Origin: HGM13006 sp964527315
Lineage (GTDB): Bacteria; Bacillota; Clostridia; Oscillospirales; Oscillospiraceae
Assembly (NCBI GenBank): GCA_964527315.1
Contig: CAZGOQ010000002.1
Coordinates: forward strand, 4,107 to 68,106
Length of the DNA: 64,000 nt
Direction: 5' to 3'
Shown here: piece after piece, positions 8,006-16,578 of the stretch
Numbering within the stretch: position 1 is the stretch's first letter
Layout of the letters: the number at the start of each line of letters is the position of its first letter
The notes under the pieces: generated by a model
Databases searched by the model: none
What the model saw: only the letters and a program-made list of their open reading frames with translations
Told to the model about the DNA's origin: nothing
Position numbers and translations under genes: made by a program

Positions 8006-9709
8006 ATGAAACGCAGGATTGTTGAATTAATGCTTGTATGTGTTATGCTATGTTCACTATTTGTAGGCTGCGGCAACAGTTCATCGCAAAGTGCAGCATC
8101 TGCGGGATCTGCTGAGGTAAGCAGCGAAGAAACATCTGAGATGTCAGAGTCCGCTGGATCGGAGTCCGCAGATGTGTCTGTTGCCGAAAATGATTCGGCT
8201 GAAGCATCCTCTGAAGGTCAGGACGAGTCTCCGGTATATCCTTTCCCGCTGGAGGAAACAGTCACATTTACTTATATGAATACATTTAATCCCAGCCTCG
8301 CGGGAATCCTGGATGGATGGAATGCGGTCGCTACCGTTGAGAAATATGAGGAAATGACAAATGTTCATGTAGAATACCTGGATTTCTCTCCTGATGTCTT
8401 TACGGAGAAGTTTAATCTGCTCCTTTCATCCGACGATTTACCTGATTTTATTGAAAACGCAGCCGCATCTTACACAGGCGGAGCTGCGGGCGGTGTTGAG
8501 GATGAATACTATGTGAATCTCCTGGATTATGCAGAGTATATGCCCACCTACATGGACAATCTCGCAAATAGCGAGACGCTGAGCAAGGCGGCATATATTG
8601 ACGAAAATACGATTGGGTGCTTCTATGAACTGCAGGATCCCACGAATGTAAATGGATGCATCATCCGTAATGACTGGCTGGAGGCGCTTGATCTATCTGT
8701 GCCGGTCACCTATGAGGACACGCACGATGTATTAGCTGCTATGCAGAGTGAACTTGACATTGCTCACCCGCTGGAACTGCCGAGTTTCCTTGATTATCAG
8801 TGGAACTGTTTCGCTGGCAATTTCGGTACAGTTGGATCCTTTGATATGATTGGGATGTCTCAACAGCTGTTCGTCGTAGATGGTGAGGTCCGCTATGGTA
8901 TGTACACGAACGAATATGAGGACTATGTTACCATGCTGGCAGAATGGTATGCCGAAGGTTTGATCGATCCCGATTTTATCAACTATGAGATGGTTCGTGA
9001 TTATCAGGATAAAATCAACTCCGGTGAAGTTGGCTACTATCTTAACGATGTAAGTAACCTGCAGAGTACGCAGGATGTTATGGAGGCTGATGGTGCAGAT
9101 TGGATTGGCATTCAGCTTCCGGTTCAGGAAGCGGGCCAAATCAACCATCTGACAAACTACTATGAGGCAGTTTCTACGCTGAGTGCTGTGGCAATTTCCG
9201 CCAACTGCGCGGACATAGAAACAGCTGTTGCATGGATGGACTACCGACTGACAGATGAAATTTCCTTTATGTTTGATTTTGGAATTCAGGGTCAGACCTT
9301 TAACTATGGCCCCAATGAAGAAATTCAATGGACTGACCTGATCCTCAACAACGAGAATCTGACACAGCAGCAGGCTCTGACCATTTATACTGGAAACGAG
9401 GGCGGTTCTGCTGAGAGAAATATGAGTTTGTATTCCGATCGCCAGAAAGCTGCCGTAGAGAACTGGCAGACCAATGTTGACGGAGATTATATCTATCCCA
9501 CCAGCATTACTTTGGACAGCGAAGTGAGCACCGAAGTCAGTGCATTGCTGGGAGATATACGCACTTATATTTCCGAGACCGTTCTCCGTTTCGTCACCGG
9601 TGAAAAAGATCTGGGCGACTTTGAGGAATTCCGAAGCAATTTGAAGGACATGGGCATTGAACGTGTCATTGAAGCATATCAGGAAGCGTACGATGCTTAT
9701 ATAGCTTAA
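8006..9709 (+). CDS. Extracellular solute-binding lipoprotein (paralogue 1)
   Basis: The 567-residue protein starts with a lipoprotein signal (lipobox LFVGC, Cys near residue 22) and a long Ser/Glu-rich linker to about residue 80. The rest resembles family 1 ABC solute-binding proteins: SSDDLPDFIEN near residue 150, RNDWLEALDLSVPVTYEDTH near 225 and a C-terminal helical repeat. It would sit on the outer face of the membrane and bind a sugar or other small molecule. The window holds two paralogues (22532 and 31839) and no permease or ATPase genes near any of them, so the ABC partner must be elsewhere or the proteins act differently. Confidence 0.85.
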   Translation: MKRRIVELMLVCVMLCSLFVGCGNSSSQSAASAGSAEVSSEETSEMSESAGSESADVSVAENDSAEASSEGQDESPVYPFPLEETVTFTYMNTFNPSLAGILDGWNAVATVEKYEEMTNVHVEYLDFSPDVFTEKFNLLLSSDDLPDFIENAAASYTGGAAGGVEDEYYVNLLDYAEYMPTYMDNLANSETLSKAAYIDENTIGCFYELQDPTNVNGCIIRNDWLEALDLSVPVTYEDTHDVLAAMQSELDIAHPLELPSFLDYQWNCFAGNFGTVGSFDMIGMSQQLFVVDGEVRYGMYTNEYEDYVTMLAEWYAEGLIDPDFINYEMVRDYQDKINSGEVGYYLNDVSNLQSTQDVMEADGADWIGIQLPVQEAGQINHLTNYYEAVSTLSAVAISANCADIETAVAWMDYRLTDEISFMFDFGIQGQTFNYGPNEEIQWTDLILNNENLTQQQALTIYTGNEGGSAERNMSLYSDRQKAAVENWQTNVDGDYIYPTSITLDSEVSTEVSALLGDIRTYISETVLRFVTGEKDLGDFEEFRSNLKDMGIERVIEAYQEAYDAYIA

Positions 9710-9720
9710 ATGAATTCATC

Positions 9721-9776
9721 CGCCTGACCTTAGACTGCTGAATACTTGGCAGTTCTGGTCAGGCGGGATTTTATTC
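9721..9776 (+). terminator. Terminator after the first solute-binding lipoprotein gene
   Basis: CGCCTGACC (9721-9729) pairs with GGTCAGGCG (9757-9765), with an inner ACTGC/GCAGT pairing, followed by GGATTTTATT. Confidence 0.75.
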
Positions 9777-9873
9777 CGTGCATGGTTTGAATTCCCTCTC
9801 CTGAAAAGGTGGAACCCATCCGTCAAACGGGGTAATTTCTTCTACGGCAACTAACGCATCTTGGTCAATGTCA

Positions 9874-9902
9874 TTGTATTTCATGGAATTCTGTGTTAAA
9901 AT
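9874..9902 (+). promoter_or_regulatory. Promoter of the nitroreductase gene
   Basis: TTGTAT (9874-9879), 17 bases and TAAAAT (9897-9902). A transcript start near 9909 excludes the TTG at 9893 as start codon and supports ATG 9917 or GTG 9935. Confidence 0.5.
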
Positions 9903-9916
9903 ATTTTTATCACAGC

Positions 9917-10519
9917 ATGAAAGGCGATGATGAAGTGGACGCACTGGAAAATATTATGACAAGAAGAAGCATCAGACATTACACAGAAAAGCCAATATCA
10001 GATGAAGTCCTTGAAACCATCCTCCGGGCTGGAATGACAGGGCCGAGTTGCACAAATGCGAGGGATTGGAGTTTTCTTGTCACCCGTGATCCGGAGGTTC
10101 TCGGGAAAATGGCGGATGCGAACGGCCGCCCGGCACAACCGCTGCGCCGGGCAAAGCTTGGAATTCTGGTGTTGGGTGACTTGGAACGGGCTTTCCGCCC
10201 GGCGCCGGATTATTGGATCATTGACGGCTCCATCGCGGCCCAGAATATGATTTTGGCAGCGCATGCCCTGGGTGTTGGATCGGTCTGGTTGGGGACGTAT
10301 CCCCAAATGGAACGGGTGGAGGCTCAGCGCAAGCTGTTTGACCTCCCCGACACCGTGATTCCGCATTCGGCGATTGCATTTGGATATCCCGATATGACAC
10401 AGGAGACAGAACCTCCTGTGCCCCCAAAACCGGAGGATCGGCCGAATATGCCGCCGAGACAGCCAATGTTGGAAAAGGGCGCATTTGAACCAGACCGTAT
10501 CCACATTGACAAGTGGTGA
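9917..10519 (+). CDS. Nitroreductase-family FMN oxidoreductase
   Basis: About 200 residues with the nitroreductase fold: IMTRRSIRHYTEKPIS at the N-terminus binds FMN phosphate, GPSCTNARDWSFLV follows, and the AAHALGVGSVWLGTYP segment closes the flavin pocket. The usual role is NAD(P)H-dependent reduction of nitro compounds, quinones or activated double bonds. The C-terminus is unusually proline-rich (PPVPPKPEDRPNMPPRQP). The start is either ATG 9917 or GTG 9935. Single-gene unit between a lipoprotein operon and a T-box leader. Confidence 0.85.
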   Translation: MKGDDEVDALENIMTRRSIRHYTEKPISDEVLETILRAGMTGPSCTNARDWSFLVTRDPEVLGKMADANGRPAQPLRRAKLGILVLGDLERAFRPAPDYWIIDGSIAAQNMILAAHALGVGSVWLGTYPQMERVEAQRKLFDLPDTVIPHSAIAFGYPDMTQETEPPVPPKPEDRPNMPPRQPMLEKGAFEPDRIHIDKW

Positions 10520-10587
10520 GCGGCTCCTGGGAGAGTGAATGTAGCGATCAAAATTACATCCAGACCTGAAAAACTTTATTTTTAGGC

Positions 10588-10616
10588 TTGACAAGCAAAG
10601 ACTTTAACAGTATAAT
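10588..10616 (+). promoter_or_regulatory. Consensus promoter of the T-box leader
   Basis: Perfect TTGACA (10588-10593) and TATAAT (10611-10616) with a 17-base spacer. Transcription would start near 10623, where the T-box stem I begins. Confidence 0.9.
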
Positions 10617-10622
10617 GAGTTA

Positions 10623-10905
10623 AACCGTTGAAGAAGCGTGAGTAAGCTGCAATTGCTTTTTCCAAAGAGAACTGTGGATGGTGGAATCACAGTGTCAGGC
10701 ATGCGGCCCAATGGGCTTCCGAGGGCGAACAGAAACAGCAATAGCTGAAGTATGGGAGCCGGAGCAGACCCTCCGTCACAAAAGGTCGGCATATGTCAGT
10801 ATGCGCAGAGTGGGCATATCCCCGGGATATGTCAAGCCGGGTGGCACCGCAGGAGTAATCGTCCTGTCCCAGCAAAGTATTTGCTATGGGACAGGACTTT
10901 TTATT
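10623..10905 (+). promoter_or_regulatory. T-box riboswitch (likely Met specifier) with terminator
   Basis: The leader holds the T-box sequence GGGTGGCACCGC (10839-10850) and a terminator made of GTCCTGTCCC (10861-10870) and GGGACAGGAC (10888-10897) followed by TTTTTATTTTT. Stem I starts with helix GAAGC (10633-10637)/GCTTC (10715-10719), an AGTA loop-E strand, then GCTGC (10646-10650)/GCGGC (10703-10707). The seven-base 3' loop CCAATGG (10708-10714) places AUG (10711-10713, Met) in the specifier position. If the base helix slipped one pair, UGG (Trp) would be read instead. Binding of uncharged tRNA should allow transcription of the carrier-UbiD operon. Confidence 0.88.
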
Positions 10906-11026
10906 TTTCTGTGAAAAGGGGTGGATAAAATGTTTTTCCAAAGAAGACGATTTATCGTTTATGTTCATCGATGGCGCGGCAGATGACCTGAAATGATTGA
11001 AATAAACTGTAAAGGTTGTGAAATTT

Positions 11027-12403
11027 ATGAATGAGAAAAAACTGGAATTTCGTCTTGGCCCTGTGGGAAAGTACATTCCGCTGCTGGTGGCCATCGTTTT
11101 TATTCTGATCGCAGGCACCCATCAGTCCAATGTCAATGGCTATTGCCTGGCGTTTTTTGCGGCAGTCATTGTCGGCGCCCCCTTCGCTAAGGACTTCAAA
11201 GCCTACGGAGAAGCCGCCCTTAGCGGTTTGAGTCGTCCCATCTTTGCTGTAATTTCCGTAGCTGTTATCTTGGCGGCCATCTCCGGCAAGCTGGTTTCCT
11301 CCAGCGGTCTGATCTCCTCTCTGGCCTACCTGGTGATCCACGCCGGATTGAGCGGAGGCGTTTTTGCGGGTATGAGTTTCCTGATTTGCTGTATGCTCTC
11401 CATGTCCACCGGTACCTCTGTTGGCACTAATGTGGTTTCTTTTCCCATTCTATTTCCTGTGGGCGTCTTGGCCGGCGCCAACCCCGCCGTCATGGCAGGG
11501 GCCCTGGTCTCCGGCGCACTGTTTGGTGACAATCTGGCCCCGATCTCCGATACGACCATTGCATCCGCCAATACCCAGGGAGCCGAAATGGGCGGTGTGG
11601 TTCGTACCCGGATTTGGTACTCTCTTCCTGCGGCGATCATCACATTCCTTGTGGTGCTGATCTTCGGCGGCAGCGGCACAGCTTCTGCCGAAGCGGCGGA
11701 TCTGACCTTCCAGTGGAAAAGCCTTCTGATGATCGTGGTTCCCATTGTGGTCATTGTCTGCTGCCTGATGAAGCTTCACCTCCTCGTCTCGCTGTCCTTT
11801 GGCGTGATTGCGGGCATTCTGGTGGGACTGATTTTCGGCCTGTACCGGATCAGCGACATTTTCGGCTATCCCGGTGGCTGGACGGTCGACGGGATTTTCA
11901 TTAACGCCATCACCGGCACGGTGGGCACCGTATTCATGCTCTATGGCGTGTTTATGCTTCTGGGCATCATGCAGGAGAGCGGAATCATCGATGATATCTC
12001 CGCATTGCTGATCAAAATGGCCCGGGGCACCCGGAGTACGGAGGCGATTACCGGCGCATCCGTAGGTCTTATGGGTTGGGTCACCGGCGTAACTGCCGTC
12101 GGCATGGTTGCCATGGGCGATATCATCCGTCAGTTGGGGGAGAAGTACGGCGTCAACAAGTACCGTCGGGCCAATCTCATGGACTGCGGCGGCTTGTGCC
12201 TGACAGCCGTTGCGCCCTGGACCGTCCACGCAGTGCTGCCCGCATCTCTGGCCAACGGCAGCGCCAATGTATCTCTGACGCCCCTGGACGTGGTAAGCCA
12301 TAACTATTACTGCATTATCATGATTGTCATTATGATCATTGCGATCATTACCGGCTATGGCAGAAAGAATGATCCTGACCAGAAAGGTGCGAAGAAAACA
12401 TGA
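11027..12403 (+). CDS. NhaC-family transporter under T-box control
   Basis: This 458-residue membrane protein has about eleven hydrophobic segments and NhaC-family features, including STGTSVGTNVVSFPI and GDNLAPISDTTIASA, which form the ion-coupled core. Family members include Na+/H+ antiporters and amino-acid carriers such as the methionine carrier MetT. The T-box leader upstream argues for an amino acid or derived substrate; an AUG specifier would fit methionine. An in-frame GTG at 11018 is a possible alternative start. The stop overlaps the ATG of the UbiD gene (ATGA), so the two are coupled. Confidence 0.82.
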   Translation: MNEKKLEFRLGPVGKYIPLLVAIVFILIAGTHQSNVNGYCLAFFAAVIVGAPFAKDFKAYGEAALSGLSRPIFAVISVAVILAAISGKLVSSSGLISSLAYLVIHAGLSGGVFAGMSFLICCMLSMSTGTSVGTNVVSFPILFPVGVLAGANPAVMAGALVSGALFGDNLAPISDTTIASANTQGAEMGGVVRTRIWYSLPAAIITFLVVLIFGGSGTASAEAADLTFQWKSLLMIVVPIVVIVCCLMKLHLLVSLSFGVIAGILVGLIFGLYRISDIFGYPGGWTVDGIFINAITGTVGTVFMLYGVFMLLGIMQESGIIDDISALLIKMARGTRSTEAITGASVGLMGWVTGVTAVGMVAMGDIIRQLGEKYGVNKYRRANLMDCGGLCLTAVAPWTVHAVLPASLANGSANVSLTPLDVVSHNYYCIIMIVIMIIAIITGYGRKNDPDQKGAKKT

Positions 12404-13704
12404 TCCAGGATCTCCGGGAATATCTTTCGCTGCTCCGGGAAAAGGGTTGGCTTGATATTATCTCAGAGCCACGGGACTTGAGTTCCTTGGCCGGTACCAT
12501 GCGCCAACAGGAGAAAAAAGAGCGGACGGTTCTCTTTGAGAACATTACCGGTTATGACTGTCCTATGGTGAACAATCTCTTTGCAAACCGCAATTTTTTG
12601 GCGGCGATACTGGAATGCGAAACCGGTCAGGTGATCGAGGAATTCGCTCGGCGTTATGAGATTCGCATCCCGCCGGTGCTGGTGGAGGACGCGCCGGTTC
12701 AGACAATCGTCCATAAGGGAGCGGACATTAACATTCTCCGCTATCCCTTTATCCAGCACGCGCCCAGAGACGGCGGCCGGTATATCTCTGCCGGTATCGT
12801 ATTTGCCAGGGATCCCGAAACCAATGTTCGCAATTGTTCCATCAACCGGATGCAGCTCAAAGGCCGTGACTACACTGGCTTCCGTATGTCGCCCCGACAG
12901 GATTTGGAGGCCTACTACAACAAGGCCAGAGCCATGGGCGTCAATCTGGAGATTGCCGTTGCCATCGGCAACCACCCGATTGACCTTTTGGCGGCTGCCT
13001 GTGGACCGGCCAGAGACGTGGATGAGATGGAGATCGCCGGCGGTCTTCGCGGCGAGGCCGTGAAGATGGTCAAGTGCAAAACCGTGGATCTGGAGGTTCC
13101 CGCCTATGCGGAAATGGTACTGGAGGGCTATATCGTTCCCGACGAGTTGGAGGAGGAAGGACCCTTTGGCGATTTCATGGAATTCTATGTTCCAGTGATG
13201 CCCAACAACATCTTCCACATTACCGCGATTACTCACCGCGAGCGGCCTATCCTCCAGTCTATCCATGCCGGTTCACGGGATGATGTGACGCTGCTGGCCA
13301 CGCCCAGAGAGGCCGCTATCCGCACGATGCTGAAAAGCATGAATATCGACGTCCGGCAGATCAGCCTCCAGCTGTGCAATAACTATCTCACCGGTGCTGT
13401 GGCCATTCGCAAGCAATTGGAGGATGAGCCGAAAAATGCGATGATGGGTGCGTTTGCCACCTTTAAATTTCTAAAGAATTTTATTGTGGTAGATCATGAC
13501 GTCAACGTAGACGATCCAAAGGAGATCCTCTGGGCCATGTCCACTCGACTCCGGGCGGAACGCGGGATTATGGTAGTGCCCAATACAGTGGGGTTTGGAC
13601 GGGATAACTACGGCATCCACACAACAAAGCTGGGTATTGACGCTACTGCGCCTCTGGATCATTGGGATGAATTTGAGCGTACCGGGCATCCGTTGCCGAA
13701 ATAA
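12400..13704 (+). CDS. UbiD-family decarboxylase
   Basis: The 434-residue protein is full length for UbiD. Hallmarks are the RMQLKGRDYTGFRM segment and the acidic active-site stretch DELEEEGPFGDFMEFY, which supplies the Glu residues needed for catalysis. UbiD enzymes use prenylated FMN to decarboxylate or carboxylate aromatic and unsaturated acids; the cofactor maker UbiX is not in the window. Overlap with the NhaC-type carrier suggests that the imported compound, or a product of it, is the substrate. The pairing with a molybdenum enzyme next door points to aromatic-acid metabolism, which is inference. Confidence 0.88.
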   Translation: MIQDLREYLSLLREKGWLDIISEPRDLSSLAGTMRQQEKKERTVLFENITGYDCPMVNNLFANRNFLAAILECETGQVIEEFARRYEIRIPPVLVEDAPVQTIVHKGADINILRYPFIQHAPRDGGRYISAGIVFARDPETNVRNCSINRMQLKGRDYTGFRMSPRQDLEAYYNKARAMGVNLEIAVAIGNHPIDLLAAACGPARDVDEMEIAGGLRGEAVKMVKCKTVDLEVPAYAEMVLEGYIVPDELEEEGPFGDFMEFYVPVMPNNIFHITAITHRERPILQSIHAGSRDDVTLLATPREAAIRTMLKSMNIDVRQISLQLCNNYLTGAVAIRKQLEDEPKNAMMGAFATFKFLKNFIVVDHDVNVDDPKEILWAMSTRLRAERGIMVVPNTVGFGRDNYGIHTTKLGIDATAPLDHWDEFERTGHPLPK

Positions 13705-13716
13705 ACGAATCAGACG

Positions 13717-13756
13717 CAAAATCCCTCTTGCCGGTATTCCGGCAAGAGGGATTTTG
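13717..13756. terminator. Bidirectional terminator between UbiD and ferredoxin genes
   Basis: A perfect 18-bp inverted repeat CAAAATCCCTCTTGCCGG (13717-13734) with its complement at 13739-13756, a 4-base loop, and A/T-rich ends that give a T tract on each strand. It serves two convergent operons. Confidence 0.9.
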
Positions 13757-13824
13757 ATATACAGCTGCAAGCTGCTATGTTATACCGCCATGCCGCCGTC
13801 TCTGATGGCACAGCAAATTGAAAT

Positions 13825-14262
13825 TTATAATCCCATGGTCAGCGCGCCGAAAGGACACACCCGCACACAGGCCGGAATTTGCCCTCGTTTCTGCCGTTCG
13901 GCACAGCCGTCACATTTCTCGATTCGGCCATTTCCATTGAAAGAGATGGCTTCATAGGGACAGGCCCGCTGACAGGCCCGGCAGCCGATGCAGTTCTCAT
14001 TGTTATAGCGAACCAGCGCCAGATCTTCGTCCCGGTAGAAGCACCCCATGGGGCATGCCCTTATGCAGAAGGCGTTGTCACAGTGTCGGCAGCTCAGGGA
14101 TTGGAACCGAAAAACCGGCGTTCCATCTACAAGAACCTCTTCCGTTTTTACAATACGGTAAGGTCTGGTGGCCGTCACATCCACGTCGTTTTCATCCATA
14201 CAGGCCAGTGCGCAGGCGGCGCAGGCTGTACAGTTCCGCTCATCAAATTTGATCTTAGCCAT
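13825..14262 (-). CDS. Four-cluster [4Fe-4S] ferredoxin subunit (DmsB/HycB-like)
   Basis: The 145-residue protein contains four cysteine clusters: CTACAACALAC, CRHCDNAFCIRACP, CIGCRACQRACP and CDGCAERQ-CVRVCP. This is the arrangement of the electron-transfer subunits of molybdopterin oxidoreductases. Its ATG overlaps the 3' end of the upstream catalytic-subunit gene, so a tight two-subunit complex is likely. There is no signal peptide, and no membrane anchor subunit follows, so the complex is probably cytosolic and receives or donates electrons through soluble carriers. Confidence 0.9.
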   Translation of the reverse strand: MAKIKFDERNCTACAACALACMDENDVDVTATRPYRIVKTEEVLVDGTPVFRFQSLSCRHCDNAFCIRACPMGCFYRDEDLALVRYNNENCIGCRACQRACPYEAISFNGNGRIEKCDGCAERQKRGQIPACVRVCPFGALTMGL

Positions 14263-16360
14263 GCTCCAACCTCCTGATGCAAACAGGCGTCTCCCGAAAA
14301 CTGGGGAACCCGCTGTAGGGATCCAAACGGCGGCTGTCCGTCAGCATGTTGGCGTCCGCTGCCGGATCTCCATGGTAGAGATTTACCACGCCGCGTTCAG
14401 CGGCATAGGTCAGCTTTACACTTACCCGGACAGCGCTCTGGGGCGAGGCCAGTTCTATCTGTTCGCCCTCTGTTACCCCCAGTTCCGCCGCATCCGCCGG
14501 ATGCATAACCACCTGAGCCGCTGGATGGAGATATCTGGCCCAGGGCACGTCATTGAGACGGGAATGTAGCGCACCGGGAATTCTGGGGGAGGAGGACATT
14601 AGATAGGGGTATTCCGCTGTAACTGCCGTGGGCGGGAGATAAGTGGGCAAAGGATCCAGTCCGGGATGTTGAGAGATCGCCAGGGAATAGAGTTCAAATT
14701 TTCCGCTTTGAGTTGCCAGACCTGACTCCAGCAGCGTCCCCGGCACATAAGGCGCGACCGGGATCTGCACCATCCCATCTGCCGCTTTCAGTTCCTCCAG
14801 CGACACGGGAACATCCCGAAGAATGTCTCGGAGACAGGCATCCATACCATTTTCCAGCAGTTCGTCCTCCAGATGAAGCCGCCGGGACAATTCGCAGATG
14901 ATTTCCACATCGTTCTTCGATTCATAGAGCGGCGCAATGACCGGCTTTGTCAAATAGAGAAGGCCCCCGCTATAGGTTTTCAGTTCGCTCCGTTCAAAGG
15001 CGGTACAGGCTGGAAGGACGATATCGCAGAGTTTGCAGGTGTCCGTCAGAAACAGATCCGTGTTGACCAGAAAATCCAGTCCCATCAGCGCCTGTTTCAG
15101 GCGCTGGTCCCCGGGCGAGATGCGGTAATTGACGCCAAACCCCAGCATGGCCCGGATGGGATAAGGAGAACTCGTCTCAATCTGTCGGGTCAGGTCGTTG
15201 GCCTGCGCTTCAGAGATAAACGCAGCCCAGACGGGAAAACGGGCCGCTCCAACGGGCGGAGCTGTAACCCGGTTCGAATGCTCCATAATAAAATCGTCCT
15301 CCCGAGTGGGGAAGCCGCCGCAAAGATAATTATAGCTGAACTGCACGGGGATCTGTCCGCCGGGTCGGTCAAAACAGCCTAAAATAGCGGATAGGGACAT
15401 TATTGCCCGGTAATTTTGAAATCCGTTATAATGATGAGAAATCGGGGCGGCGCTCTCATTGATCGCCACAGGAAGATTGTCCGCGATCATTGCCGCCGCC
15501 CTCTCCAATTCTGCCGCTGGAACGCCGGTCAACTCCTCAACACGTTGGGGGGTAAACTGCCGGACATAGGCGGCATATTCCGGAAAGCCATACACATATT
15601 TGTCTATGTAGTTCCGATCGATTCGGTCATCTCGAATGAAAATATGTGCCATGCCCAATGCCAGCGCACCATCCGTCCCGGTTCTGGGGCGGAGGTGTAT
15701 ATCCGCCAGCCGTAGAGAAGCCGGTGTGATCCGCGGGTCAATGATGATGACCTTCATTCCCTCTTTTTTTCGTTTCTCCACATTCAATGCCGCCAGATGC
15801 CGGGAGGGATAGGGGTTATAGGCCCATCCCAGAAACACGCCCGCCCGGCTTACATCGGAAGAGCACATGGGATTGCCGGTGGTGACAAACCAGTTCAGGA
15901 ATGTGGAAAACATACAATTGCTGGATTCCGTCATGTAGTTTGGACTGCCAAAGGAGTATGCCATCCGATGCAGGAAGGGGCGGTACCACTTGGAGTAGCC
16001 GGAAAAGAACAGGACGCTCTCCGGTCCGCTTTCGCGCTTTATGCGGTTGAGGTTTTCCTCGATCTCCGAGTAGGCCTGATCCCAGGAGATGGGGACAAAC
16101 GTACCGGAGCCTCTGGGTCCTACCCGTTTCAGGGGCGTTCGAATGCGATTTGGATGGTAGAGATATTGCCGCGCCATCAGTCCTTTGGCGCAGAGCAGTC
16201 CATGATTGACCGGATGATTCGCCGTACCTTCCACCTTGATGATTTTCCCGTCTTTGACATAGCAATCCATACCGCAGTGGAAGGAAGGACAACAAATATC
16301 GCAGATCGTTTTTTTTACCGTGATCTCTGTCTCGGGCCAATTTGTTTTGTCGAAAGACAT
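14255..16360 (-). CDS. Molybdopterin oxidoreductase, catalytic subunit (DMSO reductase family)
   Basis: The 701-residue protein has an N-terminal Fe-S cysteine motif (ICDICCPSFHCGMDC and later LLCAKG), then the Mo/W-bisPGD domains and a C-terminal dinucleotide-binding domain (HPADAAELGVTEGEQIEL). The TESSNCMFSTF segment near residue 143 may supply a Cys metal ligand, as in several sulfur-compound and catechol-type enzymes. No Tat signal is seen, so it acts in the cytosol with the ferredoxin subunit. Related enzymes transhydroxylate or dehydroxylate phenols, which would fit the UbiD neighbour, but the substrate is unknown. ATG 16360 has GAGGGGG upstream. Confidence 0.88.
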   Translation of the reverse strand: MSFDKTNWPETEITVKKTICDICCPSFHCGMDCYVKDGKIIKVEGTANHPVNHGLLCAKGLMARQYLYHPNRIRTPLKRVGPRGSGTFVPISWDQAYSEIEENLNRIKRESGPESVLFFSGYSKWYRPFLHRMAYSFGSPNYMTESSNCMFSTFLNWFVTTGNPMCSSDVSRAGVFLGWAYNPYPSRHLAALNVEKRKKEGMKVIIIDPRITPASLRLADIHLRPRTGTDGALALGMAHIFIRDDRIDRNYIDKYVYGFPEYAAYVRQFTPQRVEELTGVPAAELERAAAMIADNLPVAINESAAPISHHYNGFQNYRAIMSLSAILGCFDRPGGQIPVQFSYNYLCGGFPTREDDFIMEHSNRVTAPPVGAARFPVWAAFISEAQANDLTRQIETSSPYPIRAMLGFGVNYRISPGDQRLKQALMGLDFLVNTDLFLTDTCKLCDIVLPACTAFERSELKTYSGGLLYLTKPVIAPLYESKNDVEIICELSRRLHLEDELLENGMDACLRDILRDVPVSLEELKAADGMVQIPVAPYVPGTLLESGLATQSGKFELYSLAISQHPGLDPLPTYLPPTAVTAEYPYLMSSSPRIPGALHSRLNDVPWARYLHPAAQVVMHPADAAELGVTEGEQIELASPQSAVRVSVKLTYAAERGVVNLYHGDPAADANMLTDSRRLDPYSGFPSFRETPVCIRRLEHG

Positions 16361-16394
16361 ATGTGTTCCCCCTCTCGCCAAATCTCACGCCTAT

Positions 16395-16423
16395 ATGATA
16401 TTGCAGAAACATCAAAATATCAA
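16395..16423 (-). promoter_or_regulatory. Promoter of the molybdopterin oxidoreductase operon
   Basis: On the minus strand TTGATA (16423-16418), 17 bases and TATCAT (16400-16395) lie about 35 bases before the ATG at 16360. Confidence 0.65.
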
Positions 16424-16522
16424 CAGGAACCATAGAAAAAACATCTTGCTCGATTCGCGTCTCCGCCGCCAAAACGCTTTGCAAAAAACCGGTCATTTCT
16501 GCTCATTCGCAGTATATCCGGC

Positions 16523-16562
16523 AAAAAACTCAGACTCCGACGGCAAAATCGCCGCCGGAGTC
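16523..16562 (-). terminator. Terminator of SnoaL-like triad A
   Basis: On the minus strand GACTCCGGCGGC (16562-16551) pairs with GCCGTCGGAGTC (16544-16533) with one wobble, followed by GAGTTTTTT. It closes the three-gene operon and separates it from the molybdenum enzyme genes. Confidence 0.8.
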
Positions 16563-16578
16563 CTGCGTCCGATACACT

